From positions 108,183 through 172,182 of the forward strand of contig JAFTGD010000010.1 of NCBI GenBank assembly GCA_017458065.1: DNA of 64,000 bases, written 5' to 3'. Below the pieces are notes generated by a model, which saw nothing but the letters and a program-made list of their open reading frames with translations, was not told the DNA's origin and did not search any database. Below are positions 16,902 to 26,029 of the stretch, one piece after another. The translations under genes and the position numbers were made by a program. Within the stretch, counting starts at the first letter, position 1, and the number at the start of each line of letters is the position of its first letter. This DNA is from Oscillospiraceae bacterium. Its GTDB lineage: Bacteria; Bacillota; Clostridia; Oscillospirales; Oscillospiraceae.

Positions 16902-17666
16902 ATGGATAAAGTTGAACTGAACGAACTGCTTCAGCAGGTGGCAGCCGGGGCTGTGAGTCCCGAGGATGCCTCCCTGAAGCTGAAAATGGAACCGATCAAA
17001 GAAGTCGGCGAATACGCCAAGGTCGACATGCACCGCGGCATTCGCCAGGGCGTCCCCGAGGTCATCTATGGGGCCGGCAAGACGCAGGAGCATATCCTCG
17101 GCATTGCGAAAACCATGCTGCAGAACGGGCAGAAGACCGTCCTCGTCACCCGGATCTCGAAGGAGACCGCGGACTTTATCCGGGATGGCCTCGCCGGGAC
17201 AGCGCCGCTCGATTATAACGACATGTCCCGCACCGGGGTCATCGGCGAGATGCCTTCTCCCACCGGCGTGGGGAAGGTCGTGGTCGCCACCGGCGGCACC
17301 AGCGACATCCCGGTGGCCGAAGAGGCCGCCATCACCGCCGAGGTGCTGGGCAACGAGGTCATCCGCCTCTATGACGTGGGCGTCTCGGGCATCCACCGCC
17401 TGCTCTCGCACATGGACGCCATCATGAGCGCGCGCTGCATTGTCGCCGTCGCTGGAATGGAGGGGGCCCTCCCCTCGGTCATCGGGGGCCTGGCCGACTG
17501 TCCGGTCATCGCCGTCCCCACCAGCATCGGCTACGGCGCTTCCCTGGGCGGGATCGCCGCCCTGCTCTCGATGCTGAACTCCTGTGCCAGCGGCGTCTCG
17601 GTCGTGAACATCGACAACGGCTTCGGCGCCGGCTATATGGCCAGCATGATCAACCACCTGACATAA
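16902..17666 (+). CDS. larB: Nickel-pincer cofactor biosynthesis protein LarB
   Basis: LarB carboxylates and hydrolyses nicotinic acid adenine dinucleotide to the dicarboxylated pyridinium mononucleotide, the first step of the nickel-pincer nucleotide cofactor. The 254-residue protein has the AIR-carboxylase-like C-terminal half with GGTSDIPVAEEAA (about 131-143), VAGMEGALPSVIGGL (about 185-199) and VPTSIGYGASLGG (about 206-218). AGGAG lies seven bases before the ATG at 16902. larE follows after 11 bases. The enzyme that uses the cofactor is not in the window. Confidence 0.93.
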   Translation: MDKVELNELLQQVAAGAVSPEDASLKLKMEPIKEVGEYAKVDMHRGIRQGVPEVIYGAGKTQEHILGIAKTMLQNGQKTVLVTRISKETADFIRDGLAGTAPLDYNDMSRTGVIGEMPSPTGVGKVVVATGGTSDIPVAEEAAITAEVLGNEVIRLYDVGVSGIHRLLSHMDAIMSARCIVAVAGMEGALPSVIGGLADCPVIAVPTSIGYGASLGGIAALLSMLNSCASGVSVVNIDNGFGAGYMASMINHLT

Positions 17667-17677
17667 GGGTATCTCAT

Positions 17678-18490
17678 ATGGATCAGCTGCACGAAAAATA
17701 CACCGCGCTCCAGACCCGCCTGCGGGAACTGGGCAGCCTTGCGGTCGCCTTCTCCGGTGGGGTGGACTCCACTTTTCTGCTGCGGGCCGCCCACGACGTG
17801 CTCGGCGACCGGGCCATCGCGGTGACGGCGGCCCCGCCCTTTGTCCCGGTGCGGGAACAGAACGAGGCCGCGGACTTCTGCCGCAGCGCCGTCATCCGGC
17901 AGCTCGTCATCCCGGCGGAAGAGCTGGACATCGACGGCATCCGCCATAACCCGCCCGACCGCTGCTATCACTGCAAGCGCATGATCTTCGGGAAGATCCT
18001 CGAAGCGGCGGGCCGAAATGGGATCATATATGTCGCCGAGGGCTCCAATACCGACGACACCGGCGACTACCGCCCCGGTATGCGTGCCATCCGGGAACTG
18101 GGCGTCCTGAGCCCTCTGCTGGAAGCTGGCCTCAGCAAGGCCGATATCCGCGCCCTGTCGAAGGAACTGGATCTGCCCACCTGGGACAAGCCCTCCTTTG
18201 CCTGTCTGGCCTCCCGCTTCGTCTACGGTGAGACCATCACGGACGAGCGGCTCGCCATGGTCGACCGGGCGGAGCAGCTTCTGATGGACCTGGGTTTCCG
18301 CCAGTTCCGGGTCCGGATCCACGGCGACCTCGCCCGGATTGAGATTCTGCCGGAGGATTTCGAAAGGATCGTGGCCGGGGAGTGCCGGAAGCGGATTTAT
18401 TCCGCCCTGAAGTCTTTTGGCTTCTCCTATGTGACACTGGATCTCGCCGGTTACCGCACCGGCAGCATGAATGAGGTGCTGAAGAAATGA
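17678..18490 (+). CDS. larE: ATP-dependent sacrificial sulfur transferase LarE
   Basis: LarE adenylates the carboxylates made by LarB and inserts sulfur, in the classical form taking it from its own cysteine. The 270-residue protein has the PP-loop SGGVDSTFLLRAAHD (about 26-40) and the motif KPSFACLASRF near residue 170, whose Cys is a good candidate for the sacrificial residue. A further pair, CYHCKR, is present near residue 95. It starts 11 bases after larB, and its last four bases overlap the start of larC. Confidence 0.92.
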   Translation: MDQLHEKYTALQTRLRELGSLAVAFSGGVDSTFLLRAAHDVLGDRAIAVTAAPPFVPVREQNEAADFCRSAVIRQLVIPAEELDIDGIRHNPPDRCYHCKRMIFGKILEAAGRNGIIYVAEGSNTDDTGDYRPGMRAIRELGVLSPLLEAGLSKADIRALSKELDLPTWDKPSFACLASRFVYGETITDERLAMVDRAEQLLMDLGFRQFRVRIHGDLARIEILPEDFERIVAGECRKRIYSALKSFGFSYVTLDLAGYRTGSMNEVLKK

Positions 18491-19671
18491 GAACACTCTA
18501 TCTGGACTGCGGCATGGGCGCCGCCGGCGACATGCTGACCGCCGCCCTGCTGGAACTGCACGACGATCCGGATGCGGTGCTGGAGACGCTGAACCGTGCC
18601 TTTGCCGGGAAGGCCGTTCTTTCGCTTCGGAAGGATGAAAAGTGCGGCATCTCGGGCAGCCACCTGACCGTCACCGTCGACGGCGAGGTCGAGGGGGAAG
18701 ACCCCGGGGATCACGGCCACGGTCATCACCATTCCCACACTTCCATCACCGAAGTGCGGGATTTCATCGGCGGTCTCGATCTCCCTGCGGATGTGATCCG
18801 GGACGCGCTCTCGGTCTACGACCTCATTGCCGCGGCCGAGGCAAAGGTCCACGGTCATTCGATGGAGAACATCCACTTCCACGAGGTCGGCACTCTCGAC
18901 GCCATGGCGGACGTGGTCTCGGTCTGCACTCTGATCCACGCGCTGAAGTCGGAAAAGATCCTCGCCTCCCCCGTCCATGTGGGCAGCGGCACCGTCCGCT
19001 GCGCTCACGGCCTGCTCCCCGTCCCCGCTCCTGCGACGCAGGAGCTTTTGAAGGGCATCCCCATCTATTCCGGGGACATCCGCGGCGAGCTCTGTACCCC
19101 GACGGGCGCCGCGCTGCTGAAGCACTTTGTGAATGCCTTCGGCAGCATGCCGCCGCTGCGTGTCTCCAGAATCGGATACGGCACCGGCTTCAAGGACTTC
19201 CCACGGGCCAATGTCGTCCGCGCCCTGCTGGGCGAGAGTGAGGAAGACGCGGAACAGATCCTTGAGCTTGCCTGCAACATCGACGACATGACCGCCGAGG
19301 AACTGGCTTTCGCCCAGGAGTGGCTTTTTGCCGCCGGCGCGCTGGATGTGTACTTTACCAGTATCGGCATGAAGAAGAACCGCCCCGGCGTCATGCTGGC
19401 CTGCATGTGCCGGGCGCAGCAGCGGGAGGAGATGCTCGCCTGCCTGTTCCGGCACACCACCAGTCTCGGTGTCCGGGAGTATGTCTGCAACCGGTATAAG
19501 CTCTCCCGGGAATTCGAGACCCGGAAAACCCCTTACGGACCGGTGCGGATCAAGCGCTCTTCCGGTTACGGCGTCGTCCGGGAGAAGGCGGAGTTTGAGG
19601 ACCTGAAAAAAATCGCGGAAGAACAGAACCTGTCCCTCCGCGAAGTCAAAGAGCTGATCGCAAAATCATAG
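18487..19671 (+). CDS. larC: Nickel-pincer cofactor nickel insertase LarC
   Basis: LarC is the CTP-dependent nickel insertase that completes the cofactor. The 394-residue chain begins MRTLYLDCGMGAAGDMLTAALLEL and carries a His-rich stretch DHGHGHHHSHTS (about 77-88) suited to nickel binding, then HFHEVGTLDAMADV and TPTGAALL. In some lactobacilli larC is split by a programmed frameshift; here it is one uninterrupted frame. It overlaps larE by four bases and ends before a large palindromic terminator. Confidence 0.93.
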   Translation: MRTLYLDCGMGAAGDMLTAALLELHDDPDAVLETLNRAFAGKAVLSLRKDEKCGISGSHLTVTVDGEVEGEDPGDHGHGHHHSHTSITEVRDFIGGLDLPADVIRDALSVYDLIAAAEAKVHGHSMENIHFHEVGTLDAMADVVSVCTLIHALKSEKILASPVHVGSGTVRCAHGLLPVPAPATQELLKGIPIYSGDIRGELCTPTGAALLKHFVNAFGSMPPLRVSRIGYGTGFKDFPRANVVRALLGESEEDAEQILELACNIDDMTAEELAFAQEWLFAAGALDVYFTSIGMKKNRPGVMLACMCRAQQREEMLACLFRHTTSLGVREYVCNRYKLSREFETRKTPYGPVRIKRSSGYGVVREKAEFEDLKKIAEEQNLSLREVKELIAKS

Positions 19672-19692
19672 CTTATACTGCCATTTTCGACA

Positions 19693-19722
19693 CAGGGGCG
19701 GTGGAAATTTCCACCGCCCCTG
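19693..19722. terminator. Palindromic bidirectional terminator between larC and the aldo/keto reductase
   Basis: A perfect 30-base palindrome, 15 bp per arm, lies between two convergent genes. T-rich bases follow on the plus side (CCGCTTTGTCC). Confidence 0.75.
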
Positions 19723-19744
19723 CCGCTTTGTCCTGATCCGATTT

Positions 19745-20944
19745 TTATGCTTTGGCCTCTGCCGCTGCGATTGCCGCGCGCTCGCGGCAGACCTCTTCCC
19801 AGCTTTTCTGGGCAGCGACTGCGTCGACGAGCTTGCCCATCTCGGCGGGCACATCGATCTTCTGCGGACATGCTTCACGGCACTGACCGCAGCCGATGCA
19901 GTCTCCTGCGCGTTTTCCGTCTCCAAGACCGCTGTAGCGCATCATGAGGTTCAGAATATTGCCGCCCACCTGCATCTCGTTTGCCATGTTCATCAGCAGC
20001 GGAATGTCCAGCTCCATCGGGCAGCCGGCGCAGCAGTAGCGGCAGCCCGTGCAGGGGATGGTGCCCAGCATGCCCTGGGCAATTTTGTCCAGAACGGCGA
20101 TCTCCTCCGCGTTCAGCGGCTTTTCCTCCGAGAAAGTTTTGAGGTTGTCCTGCATCTGCGCGAGGTTGGACATGCCGCTCAGCACCATGGTCGGCTTCGG
20201 CACTGTCTGCAGCCAGCGGAAGGCCCACGCAGCGCAGCTCTCCTCCGGCCGAAGGGCGTGCATCTCCGCTTCTGTCTGCTCTGCGAAGGAGGCGAGTTTT
20301 CCGCCCCGCACCGGTTCCATCACCCAGACGGGCAGCCCCGCTTCCCGCAGGATTTCGCACTTCCGCTTGGCATCCTGCAGCTTCCAGTCCACATAGTTGA
20401 GCTGGATCTGGCAGAACTCCAGGTCTTTTCCGTACTGATCCACAAACTGCTTCAGCGCGTCCGGACCTCCGTGACAGGAGAAGCCGAGATGCCGGATGCG
20501 CCCCTTTGCCTTCTGCTCGAGGAAGTAGTCCAGACAGTGCTTCTCCGGGTTGCAGTAATAGCGCATGGAGCTCTCGTTCACGTTGTGCAGCAGGTAGAAA
20601 TCGAAGTAGTCGACGCCGCAGCGTTCCAGCTGTTCCTCGAAGACCTGTTCCGGCTGCAGCTCGGTGACCCCATGGACGTTCTGATGCCCGGGGAACTTGT
20701 CCGCCAGGTACCAGCTCTCGCGCGGATAGCGCGCGAGGGACTTGCCGATCGCACCCTCGGACTTCCCCCCGTGATAGGGATGGGCCGTGTCGAAGTAGTT
20801 CACGCCTGCGGCCATCGCCGCGTCCACCATCCGGTCCAGCTCCTCCTGGTCGATGGTTCCGGAGTCGTCGGACAGCAGCGGCAGGCGCATCGTCCCAAAG
20901 CCGAGCGCCGAGAGCTGCAGATCCTGAAATTGATTGAATAACAT
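19745..20944 (-). CDS. Aldo/keto reductase with C-terminal ferredoxin domain
   Basis: The 399-residue protein has an aldo/keto reductase barrel beginning MLFNQFQDLQLSALGFGTMRLPL, with the catalytic Asp/Tyr motif FDTAHPYHGGKSE and Lys in YLADKFP. The C-terminal 80 residues hold two cluster motifs, CTGCRYCCAGCP (about 297) and CIGCGQCREACP (about 348). This combination is common in anaerobic Firmicutes and suggests electrons from ferredoxin-like clusters. Substrate unknown. Its GGGGGG ribosome site lies about eight bases upstream. It follows the sbcC stop by 38 bases on the same strand and may be the last gene of the birA-sbcD-sbcC unit. Confidence 0.9.
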   Translation of the reverse strand: MLFNQFQDLQLSALGFGTMRLPLLSDDSGTIDQEELDRMVDAAMAAGVNYFDTAHPYHGGKSEGAIGKSLARYPRESWYLADKFPGHQNVHGVTELQPEQVFEEQLERCGVDYFDFYLLHNVNESSMRYYCNPEKHCLDYFLEQKAKGRIRHLGFSCHGGPDALKQFVDQYGKDLEFCQIQLNYVDWKLQDAKRKCEILREAGLPVWVMEPVRGGKLASFAEQTEAEMHALRPEESCAAWAFRWLQTVPKPTMVLSGMSNLAQMQDNLKTFSEEKPLNAEEIAVLDKIAQGMLGTIPCTGCRYCCAGCPMELDIPLLMNMANEMQVGGNILNLMMRYSGLGDGKRAGDCIGCGQCREACPQKIDVPAEMGKLVDAVAAQKSWEEVCRERAAIAAAEAKA

Positions 20945-20982
20945 GTTGATTCCCCCCAAAATGATTCTCTGCCGGTGGCAGT

Positions 20983-23748
20983 TTATACGACGATGCTGAG
21001 GCGGCTTCCTCCGCTTTTTTCCTTGGTGACCACAACCTGCCGGTCGATCCGCTCCTTCAGCTCCGAGACGTGGGAGATGATCCCCACCAGCCTGTTGCTC
21101 TCGGTCAGGCTGCTCAGCGCCCGGATTGCCTGCTGCAGCGACTCTTCATCCAGTGAGCCGAAGCCCTCGTCCACAAACATCGTGTCCAGCCGGATCCCGC
21201 CCGCCGAGGACTGGATCTCGTCCGAGAGCCCCAGCGCCAAGGAGAGCGAGGCCTTGAAGGACTCGCCGCCCGAGAGCGTCTTCACGCTGCGCTCGGTACC
21301 GTTATAGTGGTCGATGACGTTCAGCTCGAGACCGCTCTGCGAGCGGTTGTTCTCCGCCACGGTGCGCCGGGTCAGCTCGTACTGGCCGCCGGACATCACC
21401 ATCAGCCGCGTGTTGGCCCGCGCGATGATCCGGTCGAAGTAGGTCATCTGGACATAAGTCTCCAGCATGATCTTCTCCTTGCCGGAGATGTTGCCGTTTG
21501 CGGTGTTGGAAAGCGCCCTCATCCAGGTGAGGCGCTTCTCCTCCCCGTCCAGCTCGCTCCCCCGTTCCCGGATGCCTGAGACGGCGCTGCGGTTGGCGTT
21601 CAGGCGGAGAAGGAGCTCCGCGTTCCGTCTGGTAGCGTCTTCCTTCTGTACGCTGATCTGCCGGAACTCTTCCTGCAGCGCAGCTTTGTCGACGGCCTCT
21701 GCTGAGGCAAGCTGCTCTTTCATCTGCGCGGCGCGCCCTTCCAGGGCGGCGTACTCGCTCCTTTCCTTCTTCTGCGCGTCCTCCGCCCTGTCGAGCGCCT
21801 CCCGGATCTTCCCCTGCTCTTCCCGCAGGGCGGCACGGCGGTTCAGGGCTTCCTGCTTTGTCGCATAGGGCAGTCGGCGGCTGTACTCGTCCAGCAGGCT
21901 GTCAAGCTGCTTTTTCCGGGTCTCGAGCGCCGCCATGCGCTCTCGCCCTGCCTGCAGCTGCTCCTGCAGGCGGCGGCTCTCCTGCTCGGCCTTCGGGATC
22001 TGCTTATCCAATTCTTCTTTCCGCTGGATGTTCTGTTCCTCTGCGGCGATGCTGCTTTTCAGCTTCGCGTATTCCTTGCGCAGGCGGTCCCGCTCCGCTT
22101 CGGCGGTGGCTCTCATGGTCTCCCGCTCCGCGTTCTGCCAGAGCTCTCGCGCGCGGTGCAGCAGTTCCCTCTCCTGGACCTCTTTTTGTCCGCGCAGACT
22201 CTGGGCTTTCCCGCTGGCACTCTCTGCCGCCTCCCGGCACTGTCTGGCGGTCTTCTCTGCCTGCTTCAGCTGTTCCTCGGTCGGCGCGTCTTCGGACAGG
22301 CCTGCGGGGTCCGGATGCTCGACGGCGCCGCAGACCGGGCAGGGCACTCCGTCCCGAAGGGTCTGCGCCAGGACGCCCGCCTGCTCGCTCAGGAAGGCGC
22401 GGTTCAGGCTGTCGTAGCGGTTCTGGGCACGGTCCAGCTGTTCCTGCGCTGTGAGGTAGTCCAGCTGCGCCTTCCCGAGCTTCTTTTCGAGCTCGTCGCA
22501 GTCGTCCGCCGCCTTCACCAGCTGGGAAATCTGTTTGCCCCTCGCCTCGATCACGTCCTGCTCCCGCAGCAGCGCTTCCCGCTGGACCCCGGCGGTTTCC
22601 AGCGTCTTCTGCTCCGCCCGGTCCTGTTCCAGCTGCTTTGCCTGTGTATCGAGCGTCGCCCGGCCCTGGGTCTGGGCTTTCTCCTCCGCCTGCAGTTGCA
22701 GCGCAGCACTTCTCTGATCGGTCCGGGCTTTGTCCCGGGCGTCGTAATCCGGCAGGATCGCCTCCAGTTTCGCAGTCTCCGCGCCGAGGCGCTCCGCTTC
22801 CGGCTGCCGGTCCCGCGCCAGCTTCAGGGCCTCTTCCAGGCTGAGGAGCTCTGCGCTCTTCCGCTGCAGTTCTTCCTCAGTCTTCATCAGTGCTGTCCGG
22901 GTCCGCTCCAGCTCCTCCGCCTTGCCGAGCCCCGCATTCACAAGGCCGAGCCTGCGGTCCAGCTCGCTGAGCTCCGCACCGGTCAGGTCCAGCGCCGCCC
23001 TGTCTCTCGCCAGCATGCCGTCCAGCAGGGTCAGTGCCTCCGCGATCGGCAGCTTCCCCTCCTTCGCGCGGGCCAGCTCCTGTGCGCCGGGGTCATCCTC
23101 GTCGGCCATCGTCCCGCGGAGATACTGGTCGATGCTGCGTCTGAGCTCATCGCACTCTCGGGCAAGCTTCACGGTCTCGTCCTTCACCCTGTCCTGGAAG
23201 GTCTGATAAGTCCCGGTGTGGAAAAGCTCCCGGAAGATCTCCTGCCGGTCCCGGGTATCCGCCAGCAGCAGCCGCAGAAAGTCCCCCTGCGCGATCATCG
23301 CAATCTGGGAAAACTGGTTCCGGTCGATCCCGAGGATCTCCTTCACGGCGTTGTTGACATCCCGGACCCTGGTGACGACGCGCCCGTCCGGATAGCGCAG
23401 CTCCGCGTCCGCCGCCTGGCGGGTCATTCCGCCGCCGCGCCGGGCGGGCCGCTCATAGTCCGGGTTCCGCCGGACCGTATAGCGCTTCCCGGCACAGGCG
23501 AAGACCAGCTCCACCTCGGTGGGCGTTTCGGGATCGGCGTACTTGGAGCGCAGCATCGAGGCGTCCCGGCTGCTGCCGCTCGCCTCGCCGAAAAGCGCGT
23601 AGGTGATGGCATCGAAGATGGTCGTCTTCCCCGCGCCGGTGTCGCCGGTGATGAGGTACAGCCCGCTCTCGCCCAGTTTCTCAAAGTCCACTTCGGTCCG
23701 GGAGGCATAAGGCCCGAAGGCCGATATGGTAAGCAGGATCGGTCTCAT
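20983..23748 (-). CDS. sbcC: Nuclease SbcCD subunit C
   Basis: SbcC is the SMC-like ATPase of the SbcCD (Rad50/Mre11) complex, which opens hairpins and processes blocked DNA ends. The 921-residue protein has Walker A GDTGAGKTT (about 35-43), two long coiled-coil arms rich in Glu/Arg/Ala, a zinc hook CPVCG (about 473-477) at the apex, and a C-terminal ATPase half with LSGGESFKASL and Walker B LDTMFVDEGFGSLD. It overlaps sbcD by four bases (ATGA). Confidence 0.96.
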   Translation of the reverse strand: MRPILLTISAFGPYASRTEVDFEKLGESGLYLITGDTGAGKTTIFDAITYALFGEASGSSRDASMLRSKYADPETPTEVELVFACAGKRYTVRRNPDYERPARRGGGMTRQAADAELRYPDGRVVTRVRDVNNAVKEILGIDRNQFSQIAMIAQGDFLRLLLADTRDRQEIFRELFHTGTYQTFQDRVKDETVKLARECDELRRSIDQYLRGTMADEDDPGAQELARAKEGKLPIAEALTLLDGMLARDRAALDLTGAELSELDRRLGLVNAGLGKAEELERTRTALMKTEEELQRKSAELLSLEEALKLARDRQPEAERLGAETAKLEAILPDYDARDKARTDQRSAALQLQAEEKAQTQGRATLDTQAKQLEQDRAEQKTLETAGVQREALLREQDVIEARGKQISQLVKAADDCDELEKKLGKAQLDYLTAQEQLDRAQNRYDSLNRAFLSEQAGVLAQTLRDGVPCPVCGAVEHPDPAGLSEDAPTEEQLKQAEKTARQCREAAESASGKAQSLRGQKEVQERELLHRARELWQNAERETMRATAEAERDRLRKEYAKLKSSIAAEEQNIQRKEELDKQIPKAEQESRRLQEQLQAGRERMAALETRKKQLDSLLDEYSRRLPYATKQEALNRRAALREEQGKIREALDRAEDAQKKERSEYAALEGRAAQMKEQLASAEAVDKAALQEEFRQISVQKEDATRRNAELLLRLNANRSAVSGIRERGSELDGEEKRLTWMRALSNTANGNISGKEKIMLETYVQMTYFDRIIARANTRLMVMSGGQYELTRRTVAENNRSQSGLELNVIDHYNGTERSVKTLSGGESFKASLSLALGLSDEIQSSAGGIRLDTMFVDEGFGSLDEESLQQAIRALSSLTESNRLVGIISHVSELKERIDRQVVVTKEKSGGSRLSIVV

Positions 23749-24881
23749 ACGCTTCCCTCCCAGATGCTCTCCATCAGTCCGGCGGAAAAGGCCTTCTGCT
23801 CCTCGGAGAGCGGCGCGCCGTTCTGCTTTTCATACAGCTCGCCGAGGAGTTCCAGCGGCGTCTTCCGCTCCACATCCTCCGCAGCGCCGACAACGCTCCG
23901 GCTCCGGGTCCGGCGGTTGTCATAGTCCAGCTTCATCAGATTGGGATAGATCACGCGAAGCTTGGCCGCCACATCCGGGATGTCCTCCTCGTCGGTCAGG
24001 GTGATGTGCAGATAGTCCTCCGTGTTGGTCCCCTCATAGTTGGACCTTGCCGTGAGCTCCATGTAGCTGCCGCGCAGCTCTCTCAGATCGCGCTTCGGCA
24101 CAAGGGGGACGGTGCGTAGTTCGAGCGCGCCCTTCTCCCGCAGCTCGACGACCGTGACGGACTTGATATGCGCCGCTTCGGAGAAGGAATACTTCAGCGG
24201 AGTCCCGCAGTAGCGGATCCGCTCGGTATCGATGTTCTGGGGCCCGTGGATATGGCCCAGCGCCACATAGTCGATCCCGTCGAAGACCGAGGCGTCCACG
24301 TTGTCCGCCCCTCCGACCGAGACCTCCTCTGACTCCGAGCGCTCCGCACCGGTCACAAACTGGTGCGTGATCAAGACGTTCCGCTCCGCCGGGTCCATGT
24401 GCATCTGCTCGATCGCGACCTGCACCGCGTCCGTATACGAGGCGATCTCCCGTTCGGGGAAGAAGCGGCGCACATGGGCGGGCTTCACAAAGGGCAGCAT
24501 GTAGAAGTGCACCGGGCCGAAGGCGTCCTGCAGCGTGACCGGCTCAATCACACCGCTGTAGACCGGCGAGAGATGGACCCCGCAGGGCTCGATCAGCCTG
24601 CTTGCAAAGGCAATGCGCTCCGGGGAATCGTGGTTGCCGCTGATGGCAAAGACCTGCAGGCTGCGCCGGACCAGCCGGACCAGAAAATGATCCAGCAGCG
24701 TGACCGCCTCCGCCGGCGGCACGGACTTGTCATAGAGATCCCCGGCCAGGATCACCGCATCCGGCTTCTCGCCGTCGATGATGTTGATAATCCTGGTCAG
24801 GATAAACTCCTGATCCTCCAGCATGCTGAACTCGTTGACCCGCTTGCCGAGATGCAGGTCCGAGAGGTGAATCAGCTTCAT
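23745..24881 (-). CDS. sbcD: Nuclease SbcCD subunit D
   Basis: SbcD is the Mn-dependent Mre11-type nuclease subunit. The 378-residue protein shows the calcineurin-like phosphoesterase motifs in order: LSDLHLGKR (about 5-13), LAGDLYDK (about 45-52), ISGNHDSPERI (about 79-89), THQF and GHIHGPQ. It overlaps both neighbours by four bases: the birA stop overlaps its ATG, and its stop overlaps the sbcC ATG. The three genes are therefore translationally coupled. Confidence 0.96.
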   Translation of the reverse strand: MKLIHLSDLHLGKRVNEFSMLEDQEFILTRIINIIDGEKPDAVILAGDLYDKSVPPAEAVTLLDHFLVRLVRRSLQVFAISGNHDSPERIAFASRLIEPCGVHLSPVYSGVIEPVTLQDAFGPVHFYMLPFVKPAHVRRFFPEREIASYTDAVQVAIEQMHMDPAERNVLITHQFVTGAERSESEEVSVGGADNVDASVFDGIDYVALGHIHGPQNIDTERIRYCGTPLKYSFSEAAHIKSVTVVELREKGALELRTVPLVPKRDLRELRGSYMELTARSNYEGTNTEDYLHITLTDEEDIPDVAAKLRVIYPNLMKLDYDNRRTRSRSVVGAAEDVERKTPLELLGELYEKQNGAPLSEEQKAFSAGLMESIWEGSV

Positions 24882-25861
24882 GCCCTGTCCTCCCTCTGCC
24901 GGATGCTGACCTCGCCGGAATTGAGCCGCCGGAGTTCCCCTGCCTCGGTCCGGACGATCAGGGCAAAGTCCCCGTCCAGATCCAGCGCCTCCGCCTTCTC
25001 CGGCTCCCGGCCGGGGCTGAGGATGTTGACAGGCTTTCCCAGCACCAGCGAGCGTCTCCGGTATTCTTCAAACCAGGCTTTGTCCGCAAGCTTTTCGTAA
25101 TAATGCATCAGGCGGTCCAGCACTCCGGCCGCGAGGCGGCAGCGCAGCTCCGGGATCGGCTTGTCGCCGAAAGCGGAGCCCGCGATATTCCGCAGCTCTT
25201 CCGGGAAATACGCATCCGGGACGCGGGTGTTGATGCCGATGCCGACGATCAGGTAGTTCACCTGTCCGCTCTCGCAGTCCAGCGAGGCCTCTGTCAGGAT
25301 GCCGCAGACCTTCCTCCCGTCGACGTAGATGTCGTTGACCCACTTGATCCCGGCCTCCACCGGCGCCAGGCTCTCGATGGCCTCGGCCACGGCGACCGCG
25401 GCGCAGGCTGTGATGCTTGTCGCGTCCACGGCCTGCATGGCGGGGCGAAGCAGAATGCTCATATAGATCCCGCTGTTCGGCGGGGAATAGAAGCTGCGGC
25501 CGCGCCGCCCTCTCCCCGCGGTCTGCTCGCCGGCAATGAGGCATAGCCCCTCTCCGGCCCCCTCCTCGGCCATGCCCTTCAGGACCGTGTTGGTGGAGCT
25601 GATGCTGGGATAGACCTGCAGGTTCAGTCCCCCGGTCTTCAGATGCTTCCGGACCCCGCTCTCGCTCAGCACGTCGCTGCCGGAGGAGAGCCGGTGCCCC
25701 TTGTTGGTCACGGAGTCGATGGCGTACCCATCGTCGCGGAGCTGCTCGATCGCCTTCCAGACCGCGGTCCTGCTCACGCCAAGCCGCTTCGCAAGCTCCG
25801 CCCCCGAGACATAGCTATCCGCGTTCTGCCACAGCAGCTCCAAAATTGCGTCTTTTGTCAT
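24878..25861 (-). CDS. birA: Biotin--[acetyl-CoA-carboxylase] ligase / biotin repressor BirA
   Basis: This bifunctional protein has 327 residues. The N-terminal winged helix (AKRLGVSRTAVWKAIEQLRDDGY, about 23-45) binds DNA; the central ligase domain carries the biotinyl-AMP motif GRGRRGRSFYSPP (about 115-127) and KWVNDIYVDGRKVCGIL (about 171-187, with the catalytic Lys); a short SH3-like C-terminal domain follows. ATG at 25861 is supported by GGTGG upstream and a good family start (MTKDAILELL). It leads the birA-sbcD-sbcC operon. A 15-base dyad lies upstream. Confidence 0.94.
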   Translation of the reverse strand: MTKDAILELLWQNADSYVSGAELAKRLGVSRTAVWKAIEQLRDDGYAIDSVTNKGHRLSSGSDVLSESGVRKHLKTGGLNLQVYPSISSTNTVLKGMAEEGAGEGLCLIAGEQTAGRGRRGRSFYSPPNSGIYMSILLRPAMQAVDATSITACAAVAVAEAIESLAPVEAGIKWVNDIYVDGRKVCGILTEASLDCESGQVNYLIVGIGINTRVPDAYFPEELRNIAGSAFGDKPIPELRCRLAAGVLDRLMHYYEKLADKAWFEEYRRRSLVLGKPVNILSPGREPEKAEALDLDGDFALIVRTEAGELRRLNSGEVSIRQREDRA

Positions 25862-25896
25862 CTCATACCACCCGGCTGTTCTTGTTCTATAAAATA

Positions 25897-25911
25897 AAGT
25901 ATAACATACTT
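25897..25911. promoter_or_regulatory. Dyad AAGTAT-N3-ATACTT between birA and moaA
   Basis: A perfect short inverted repeat in the A/T-rich part of the divergent spacer, 36 bases upstream of birA. It overlaps TATACT on the minus strand. It could be a BirA operator by position, but it does not match the known GTTAAC-type operator. Confidence 0.35.
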
Positions 25912-25943
25912 CCGCCGCCGCCGCCACAGAAAGATGACGCCTC

Positions 25944-25972
25944 TTGACAGAATCCCCCGCTTGTGGAATAAT
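25944..25972 (+). promoter_or_regulatory. Sigma-A promoter of moaA
   Basis: TTGACA (25944-25949), a 17-base spacer and AATAAT (25967-25972). The short leader contains a hairpin ACGGAC/GTCCGT. Confidence 0.75.
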
Positions 25973-26029
25973 CCGGGGTGTAAAGTTTCAACGGACGGTG
26001 CTTTCGTCCGTAAAGTGAGAGGAACAGCC

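Noticed and set aside
22156-23925. A 1.8-kb plus-strand open frame
   Set aside because: Antisense to sbcC; Leu/Gln/Arg-rich shadow of a coiled-coil gene.
25973-26029. Moco riboswitch upstream of moaA
   Set aside because: The leader after the promoter is only about 50 bases, too short for the aptamer; just one small hairpin is present.
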